From: Rahnella rivi | Lineage (GTDB): Bacteria > Pseudomonadota > Gammaproteobacteria > Enterobacterales > Enterobacteriaceae | DNA length: 64,000 bases | Direction: 5' to 3' | NCBI RefSeq assembly: GCF_019049655.1 | Contig: NZ_JAFMOX010000057.1 | Span: 62,001-126,000 of the forward strand | Shown here: positions 58,556-64,000 of the stretch, piece after piece | Layout of the letters: the number at the start of each line of letters is the position of its first letter | Position numbering within the stretch: position 1 is the first letter of the stretch | Program-made: the position numbers and the translations under genes | Notes under the pieces: generated by a model | The model's database searches: none | Seen by the model: only the letters and a program-made list of their open reading frames with translations | What the model was told of the DNA's origin: nothing

Positions 58556-61528
58556 ATGCTGGCAACGATTACTGATTTTAAACAAAAAATTACCCTGATT
58601 CAGGACAGCGGGATCCAGTTCCTCGACTTCGCGCTAAAACCCGTCTGGGATGAGGCTTTGCCCGCGAAATTCGTGCGTAAAAGCGCGAACGGCCCGCTGC
58701 TGCGTCTGGAGTATAACGCGCAAAGTGGCCGTCATTTTCTGCCGGGGCTGGACGGCGGCGCGCCTGAAGTGGTGCGTCCGGAGTTCAGTTTTCCGCTGGA
58801 GCAGTCTCTGCAATTGCTGGATCAGATCTGGCTTCCGCTGCCGTTTCTGCGCTTCAATCCGCCGCGCACCTTTATGGCGGGCCCGGATAACTGGGCACGG
58901 GTGCAGATCCGCGCACTTGAGACGCCGGAAGCCGACGGCAGCACGCATCGCGTGGTGATCGCATTTGACACCCGTGTGGCCGAAGGGGATGACGAACAGT
59001 CGCTGCTCGCGCCGACGCCGGACGATGTGAAGAATGGTATTCATTTTGCGCTGGCATGGCACAACGAAGAGTTGCTCGATTTTCTCGACCAGACCTGGGT
59101 GGACGGCTGGCTGCGTGAAGTGTTCACCGAACAGGTGGCGATCCGTGAGCTGCGTGAAGTGCGCAATATCAAAGTGGCGCTGCGCGAGTTTGAATATCAG
59201 GCGCATTACCTGAATCTGCTGGGCATGCTCGGCAGCCAGCTGGGTATCCCTGAACTGAAGATCAACGGCGCAACGTTGCAGGAACCCTCGATCAACGTCG
59301 ATCTTATTCTGGATGTCGGCAACTCGCACACCTGCGGCATTCTGGTGGAAGATCACGTCGGTGAAACCGATGGCCTGAAACAAACCAGCGAACTGCAACT
59401 GCGGGACCTGTCGCAGCCGCATTATCTCTATAACGAGCTGTTTGAAAGCCGGGTGGAATTCTCACAAGCGCGTTTTGGAAAGCCGAATTTCTCAGTCGAA
59501 AGTGGCCGTGATGACGCTTTTATCTGGCCGTCCATTTTGCGCGCCGGTCGCGAAGCCAGCCGGCTGGCCCAGCTGCGTGAAGGAACGGAAGGATCCACCG
59601 GACTTTCCAGCCCGCGCCGCTATTTGTGGGATGAAGACAGTTACACGCCAGGCTGGCGTTTCAGCCAGGGCGGCCACGGCGCGGTGCAGGAGCCGGTGGC
59701 TGCCGCCATGCCGCTGACGTTTCTGATCAACGACGAAGGCCAGCCGCTGTCCGATCTGGCACCGGAGGAACGTCTGCCGGTATTTTCCGCGCACTACAGC
59801 CGCAGTTCAGTGATGACGCTGATGCTCTCTGAGCTGCTGGCGCAGGCGCTGATGCAAATCAACAGCCCTGCCCAGCGCGCCAAAATGCTGCGTTCTTCCG
59901 CGCCGCGCCAGCTGCGAAACATCATTCTGACCCTGCCTTCGGCGATGCCGAAACCGGAGCGCGAAATCTTCCGCCGCCGCATGCAGGAGGCCATCGGTCT
60001 GGTGTGGAAATCCATGGGCTGGCATCCTTCTGACGACGGATTCAAAACCCAGAGCGATAAGGCCAAAAGCCGCATGCCGGTGCCGGATGTGCAGATGGAG
60101 TGGGATGAGGCCACCTGCGGGCAAATGGTCTACCTGTATAACGAAACGCAGGTGAATTTCGGCGGCCATACCGGCGAGTTTTTTGCCAGCATGGCACGCC
60201 CCGATCGTGAACTGGCCGATGACGAACCGGTGGGCAAAACCCTGCGTATCGCCTCGATCGATATCGGCGGTGGCACCACCGATTTAGCCATTACGCAATA
60301 CTGGCTCGACGACGGCATGGGCAATAACGTCAAAATCACCCCGCGCCTGCTGTTCCGTGAAGGGTTTAAAGTGGCGGGCGATGACATCCTGCTGGACGTG
60401 ATCCAGCTGTATATTTTGCCTGCCCTGCACGCCACGCTGAAAAAAGCCGGTCTGGCGAACCCTGACAGCCTGATGACGCGGCTGTTCGGCAGCGAAGGCC
60501 GCATGGACGGCCACGCCACGCTGCGTCAGCAAAGCACGTTGCAGATTTTTATACCGCTGGCCCGCGCCGTGCTGGAAGTGTACGAAGGCTTTGATCCGCT
60601 GGACACGCATGCCGAAATCGATGCGCCGTTCGCGGAACTTCTTGAACAGCGCCCGACGCAAAAAGTGCTCGATTATCTGCACGGCGAGATCCAGCGCGCG
60701 CTGCCTGCCGGTTCGGAGATGTTCGACATCATGCAGGCGCCGCTGGTGCTGAAACTGAGCAAGCTGCACAGCGAGTTTTTATCCAACCGCATGAGCATTA
60801 CGCAGAATCTGCGTTCGCTGTGCGAAGTGGTGTCGCTGCACGACTGCGACGTGTTGCTGCTGACCGGACGTCCGTCGCGCTTCCCCGGTATTCAGGCGCT
60901 GTTCCGCCACCTGCAACCGCTGCCGATTAACCGCATGCTGTCGCTGGATGGCTATCACACCAGCGGCTGGTATCCGTTCAATAAACTGGGCCGCATTGAT
61001 AACCCGAAATCCACCGCCGCCGTCGGCGCGATGCTGTGCCTGCTGGCGCTGGATCTCCGTCTGCCGGGCTTTTATTTCAAGGCCGGGGATTTTCAGCCTT
61101 ATTCCACCGTGCGCTATCTCGGGATGCTCGACGGCAATCAGGCGCTCACCGACGATAACGTCTGTTACAGCGACATCGATCTCGATGCCCACGATTATAA
61201 ACTCGACGGCGCGGCCAACTTCCGCATCCGCGGGGCGATCTGTCTGGGCTTCCGTCAGCTTGAAAATGAGCGCTGGCCCGCATCACCGCTGTATACCCTG
61301 TCTATCGCCGAGCCGGAGCTGGCGCGTAAAGTCGCCGGTGACAGCGTGCTGCGCGTAAAACTGGCGGTGAAAAAAGGGGAAGATCACCCGACGCCGGAAT
61401 ATTTCGACATCGCCAGCGCAGTGCTGGATAACGGCACCAAAGTGCCGTCTCACCATCTGCGACTTCGGCTGAACACACTGGGCGAGAACTATTACTGGAT
61501 CGACAGTGGGAGCGTATTTGTTTCATGA
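58556..61528 (+). CDS. srfB: SrfB-family large actin/Hsp70-like ATPase
   Basis: This 990-residue protein belongs to the SrfB virulence-factor family. I see the nucleotide-binding pattern of the actin/Hsp70 fold: phosphate-1 loop LILDVGNSHTCGILVED near residue 250, phosphate-2 loop IASIDIGGGTTDLAITQYW near residue 565, and adenosine-loop-like LLLTGRPSRFPGIQALFRHL near residue 765. The first 240 residues and a long insertion between the two phosphate loops (which includes QLRNIILTLPSAMPKPERE) are extra domains. No signal peptide or membrane helix is seen, so it is cytoplasmic. It overlaps srfC by ATGA. In Salmonella the srfABC locus is under SsrB control; its biochemical role is unknown. Confidence 0.9.
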   Translation: MLATITDFKQKITLIQDSGIQFLDFALKPVWDEALPAKFVRKSANGPLLRLEYNAQSGRHFLPGLDGGAPEVVRPEFSFPLEQSLQLLDQIWLPLPFLRFNPPRTFMAGPDNWARVQIRALETPEADGSTHRVVIAFDTRVAEGDDEQSLLAPTPDDVKNGIHFALAWHNEELLDFLDQTWVDGWLREVFTEQVAIRELREVRNIKVALREFEYQAHYLNLLGMLGSQLGIPELKINGATLQEPSINVDLILDVGNSHTCGILVEDHVGETDGLKQTSELQLRDLSQPHYLYNELFESRVEFSQARFGKPNFSVESGRDDAFIWPSILRAGREASRLAQLREGTEGSTGLSSPRRYLWDEDSYTPGWRFSQGGHGAVQEPVAAAMPLTFLINDEGQPLSDLAPEERLPVFSAHYSRSSVMTLMLSELLAQALMQINSPAQRAKMLRSSAPRQLRNIILTLPSAMPKPEREIFRRRMQEAIGLVWKSMGWHPSDDGFKTQSDKAKSRMPVPDVQMEWDEATCGQMVYLYNETQVNFGGHTGEFFASMARPDRELADDEPVGKTLRIASIDIGGGTTDLAITQYWLDDGMGNNVKITPRLLFREGFKVAGDDILLDVIQLYILPALHATLKKAGLANPDSLMTRLFGSEGRMDGHATLRQQSTLQIFIPLARAVLEVYEGFDPLDTHAEIDAPFAELLEQRPTQKVLDYLHGEIQRALPAGSEMFDIMQAPLVLKLSKLHSEFLSNRMSITQNLRSLCEVVSLHDCDVLLLTGRPSRFPGIQALFRHLQPLPINRMLSLDGYHTSGWYPFNKLGRIDNPKSTAAVGAMLCLLALDLRLPGFYFKAGDFQPYSTVRYLGMLDGNQALTDDNVCYSDIDLDAHDYKLDGAANFRIRGAICLGFRQLENERWPASPLYTLSIAEPELARKVAGDSVLRVKLAVKKGEDHPTPEYFDIASAVLDNGTKVPSHHLRLRLNTLGENYYWIDSGSVFVS

Positions 61529-63885
61529 CCACAACAACGTTAAGCACTGACCTGCTGCAACAGCAATTCGCGCACCTCGATGACACCATAGGCGACGCGC
61601 TGGAATGGGTGGAACAGACCCGCGAACAGGCACCGCGTCTGGATCTGGAAGCGGATCGCCTGAATCTGCAACTTAAACGCTGCCGCGACAAAGCCCGCCG
61701 TCTGACGCAGGCGACACAACTGCCGCAGACGCTGGGCTTTTACGGCCATTCTCAGGCGGGAAAATCTTATCTGATTTGCGCACTGGCCGCCGGCAACTAC
61801 GGGCGTCTCGAAACGCGCCTGGGCGGCGTCACGCTCGATTACCTGACGCAGATTAACCCGGGTAACCGCGCTGCGCGTCTGGCGACCCGCTTTACCCGTC
61901 AGACTGAAGTGAAAGACCGCGCGTTTCCGGTGCGGGTGCTGCTGCTCAATGAGGCCGATCTGGCCCGCATTATGGTGCGCGCCTTCCAGCCGGATGCGCA
62001 CTACCACGTCCCGGATACGCAGCAGATCACCGAACATCTGAACAAGCTGATGATGCACCGTCAGCCGCTGCCGGTGCCAGGATTCCGGAGTGAGGAGATG
62101 ATGGGATTATGGGATTCCATGATTCGCCTCGACGCGCGCCGCTTCCGTCATCTGAATGCCCATTACTGGCCGGTTGCAGTGCAGCTCGCGCCGTACCTGA
62201 ATATCGACGATCGCGCACGCCTGTTCTCCCTGCTGTGGGGCAACGTCCCCGCGCTGACGACGGCGTATCGCCATTACGCGCACACGCTGCAACATTTGGG
62301 CGGTGCGCAGAGTCTGCTCGCACCGCTGAGCGTATTAGTGGATGACGCAATGCAACCGGCCGACGGCATTTTCAGCCAGTCCCCGGCTTATGATATTGAG
62401 ATTTCTGTTTGCCCGGAATTCGCCGGTGAGAGCCATGCGCCGGTGACGTTGTCCCTCGAAGAGCTGACGATGCTGGCCGCCGAAGTGCAGATCCCCCTGC
62501 TTTCTCCTCCGCGTGAAGCGCTGTTTGAAGAGATCGATCTGCTGGATCTGCCGGGCTACGGCGCGGCGGAGGAAGAGGTTGACGGCGAGGACGACATCAC
62601 TCCACTGTTTCGCGCCAAGATCGCCTGTCTGCCGGAGCGTTATACCGATCGCCATGAAATGAACATGCTGATGGTGTGCACCGCCGCTGACCGCCGTGAC
62701 GATGTGGTCGCCGTTGGCCGCACGCTGGAACACTGGGTCAAAGAGATGCACGGCGAGAATCCGCAGGTGCGCAGCCGCCGCAAACCGGGTCTGGTCTGGG
62801 TGCTGACGCCGTTCGATCGCCGTATGACCGAATCGGTACATTACGATGAAGCGGTACAGCGCCATGTGGGGAATCCGGGTGATGCCTGGGGCGCACTGCT
62901 GGCCATGGACGATCGCGGATTACAGCGCATGGCTGATTATCTGGTGGCGGAAATTCGCCCTGAAATCCGGCTCAACCGTCTGGCCGAACAGCGCGATGAG
63001 TTACGCCGCGAACTGGCTGATAACCTGCTGGGCAGCTGGTATCAGGAAGGTGAAATGGCGGATCCGGCACAGAAACAGCGCACCGTACAGACTGTGATCA
63101 AGGCGCTGCAAACCCGAACCGGCGTTCACGGCGAACTGCTGGAAAAACTGTTGCCGGGACGTGATGAGTTGCACCGTATTTACCGGGAACTGTCCGAACA
63201 GCCCGACGACGCCCGCGTGCAGGATGAGGCAGGCGTGGAAAGTTTTGGTATCGGCATCAATATCGATTTGTTTGCTGAACAGCAGGATACGCAGGTCTGG
63301 CAGGAAAAAGCCGATGACGGCACCGCGTTTGCGCGGCAGGTACAGCGTTACTGGGTCAACCATTTACGCAGTTTGCCGGAAAACGAACCGCTGATTGCGC
63401 TGATTGGCGTGGCCAAACCCACCGTCGAATTACTGATGGAAGAGCTGATTACCGCCAGTTTCCGTCTGGAAATGGGCGATGCGCTGATCCGCACGCTGGG
63501 CGGCGCTCTGCCCGCCGGTACGCGTGAACACGAGCATCACGCTGACCGTCAGGTTTCCCGCGCGCTGACCGTGTTAGGCGATTTTGTCGCCTGGCTGGGT
63601 TTTGAAAAACTGAGCGAGGCGCAACGCCCGGAAAGCCGCATCAATAAAGGCAGTAAGATTTTCGCCAAACCGCAGAAAAGCGTAGCCAGCTGGAAATCGA
63701 CCCAGCGCCTGACCAAACTCTCCGCTGCGCCAGCCAATGCCACCGCGTTTTATATTTACGACTGGCTGGTCGGTTTACAGGAAAGCATCATGCGCAATGC
63801 GGGCTATGCCGCCGGCGGGGAAATTCCGTTGTCGCAGCGTGAAGGTCTGGAGCGTTTGCTGAAGGCGTTAAAAACCGCAGAGTGA
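61525..63885 (+). CDS. srfC: SrfC-family dynamin-like GTPase
   Basis: This 786-residue protein has a clear P-loop, GFYGHSQAGKSYLI near residues 71-84 (G-x4-GKS), and a G3-type motif in LLDLPGYGAAEEEVDGEDD near residue 338. VWVLTPFDRR near 424 stands where a base-recognition motif would lie. The wide spacing between P-loop and DxxG-like motif and the long helical parts after residue 480 are reminiscent of dynamin-like or septum/membrane GTPases. No membrane helix or signal peptide is seen. It is translationally coupled to srfB and is the last gene before a strong terminator. Confidence 0.9.
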   Translation: MTTTTLSTDLLQQQFAHLDDTIGDALEWVEQTREQAPRLDLEADRLNLQLKRCRDKARRLTQATQLPQTLGFYGHSQAGKSYLICALAAGNYGRLETRLGGVTLDYLTQINPGNRAARLATRFTRQTEVKDRAFPVRVLLLNEADLARIMVRAFQPDAHYHVPDTQQITEHLNKLMMHRQPLPVPGFRSEEMMGLWDSMIRLDARRFRHLNAHYWPVAVQLAPYLNIDDRARLFSLLWGNVPALTTAYRHYAHTLQHLGGAQSLLAPLSVLVDDAMQPADGIFSQSPAYDIEISVCPEFAGESHAPVTLSLEELTMLAAEVQIPLLSPPREALFEEIDLLDLPGYGAAEEEVDGEDDITPLFRAKIACLPERYTDRHEMNMLMVCTAADRRDDVVAVGRTLEHWVKEMHGENPQVRSRRKPGLVWVLTPFDRRMTESVHYDEAVQRHVGNPGDAWGALLAMDDRGLQRMADYLVAEIRPEIRLNRLAEQRDELRRELADNLLGSWYQEGEMADPAQKQRTVQTVIKALQTRTGVHGELLEKLLPGRDELHRIYRELSEQPDDARVQDEAGVESFGIGINIDLFAEQQDTQVWQEKADDGTAFARQVQRYWVNHLRSLPENEPLIALIGVAKPTVELLMEELITASFRLEMGDALIRTLGGALPAGTREHEHHADRQVSRALTVLGDFVAWLGFEKLSEAQRPESRINKGSKIFAKPQKSVASWKSTQRLTKLSAAPANATAFYIYDWLVGLQESIMRNAGYAAGGEIPLSQREGLERLLKALKTAE

Positions 63886-63894
63886 TAAATACAT

Positions 63895-63932
63895 AAACCG
63901 GAACATCAGAGTGATGTTCCGGTTTTATTTTA
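63895..63932 (+). terminator. Rho-independent terminator of the srf operon
   Basis: A perfect 13-bp stem AAACCGGAACATC/GATGTTCCGGTTT with loop AGAGT is followed by TATTTTAT. It is placed 10 bases after the srfC stop. Confidence 0.9.
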
Positions 63933-63963
63933 TGGCGCGTGCGGCCATGTTTGTTGCAGCGGA

Positions 63964-64000
63964 TTATTTGTTCAGTTGATCAACCAGCAGTACCGCGGCT
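63964..64000 (-). CDS. C-terminal end of a minus-strand gene (truncated at window edge)
   Basis: The minus strand reads AAVLLVDQLNK and a TAA stop (63964-63966) from the right edge. The frame is open through all 12 visible codons and convergent with srfC behind a terminator, so a real gene end is likely. Too little is seen to name it. Confidence 0.4.
   Translation of the reverse strand, partial: AAVLLVDQLNK

Noticed and set aside
1..64000. tRNA, rRNA, CRISPR arrays, phage genes or intact insertion sequences
   Set aside because: I saw no clover-leaf sequence, regularly spaced repeats, integrase or transposase anywhere in the window.

Overview
The window reads as a chromosomal stretch of a Gram-negative enterobacterium (Enterobacterales). 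Several products align closely along their length with E. coli proteins I know (BluF, YcgZ, YmgA, AriR, OtsA, OtsB, TreF, HcxA). Others (a PelX-type exopolygalacturonate lyase with TogT and KdgM, Dat/Ddc, SrfABC) fit the Yersiniaceae/Pectobacteriaceae side of the order, for example a Rahnella- or Serratia-like organism. This placement is inference. I saw no rRNA, tRNA, CRISPR array, phage or intact insertion sequence.

Layout: 1-5.2 kb is a sugar-type ABC uptake cluster (ATPase running off the left edge, LacI regulator, two perfect operators, binding protein) with a PfkB kinase, a BtpA-family protein and a TenA-like protein. 5.2-10.4 kb holds a LysR remnant, an exported orphan, a POT peptide symporter, a MarR gene with a small membrane protein, and a divergent FAD monooxygenase. 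10.5-13.2 kb is the blue-light module: bluF convergent with a ycgZ-ymgA-ariR operon. 13.4-20.1 kb is a peptide-type ABC system with a natural permease-ATPase fusion, a divergent DUF1028 protein, a GntR regulator and paired operators between the divergent genes. 20.2-23.1 kb carries ddc and dat for 1,3-diaminopropane. 23.4-30.6 kb has a MipA-family protein with a downstream 28-residue peptide, a two-component system and an RND efflux pair. 30.6-32.6 kb is a LysR/nitrilase pair.

32.6-34.2 kb is an AT-rich patch with an orphan gene. Just upstream lies a decayed copy of that gene's 3' end, its terminator and the 3' end of the neighbouring trehalase gene. 34.2-38.3 kb is trehalose metabolism (treF, otsA, otsB). 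38.4-43.2 kb is ion transport (SLOG-like protein, Na/Pi cotransporter, Mg2+ P-type ATPase). 44.1-48.9 kb is a pectin-oligomer operon (togT-pelX-kdgM) with a perfect CRP consensus upstream. 49.1-57.0 kb has a VirK/YbjX protein, hcxA, an orphan sugar-binding protein with an LVIVD-repeat protein, a GNAT enzyme, a DHA2 drug transporter and a DapA-family aldolase. 57.2-63.9 kb is srfABC: a membrane-anchored protein, a large actin/Hsp70-like ATPase and a dynamin-like GTPase. I consider that set the least understood system here.
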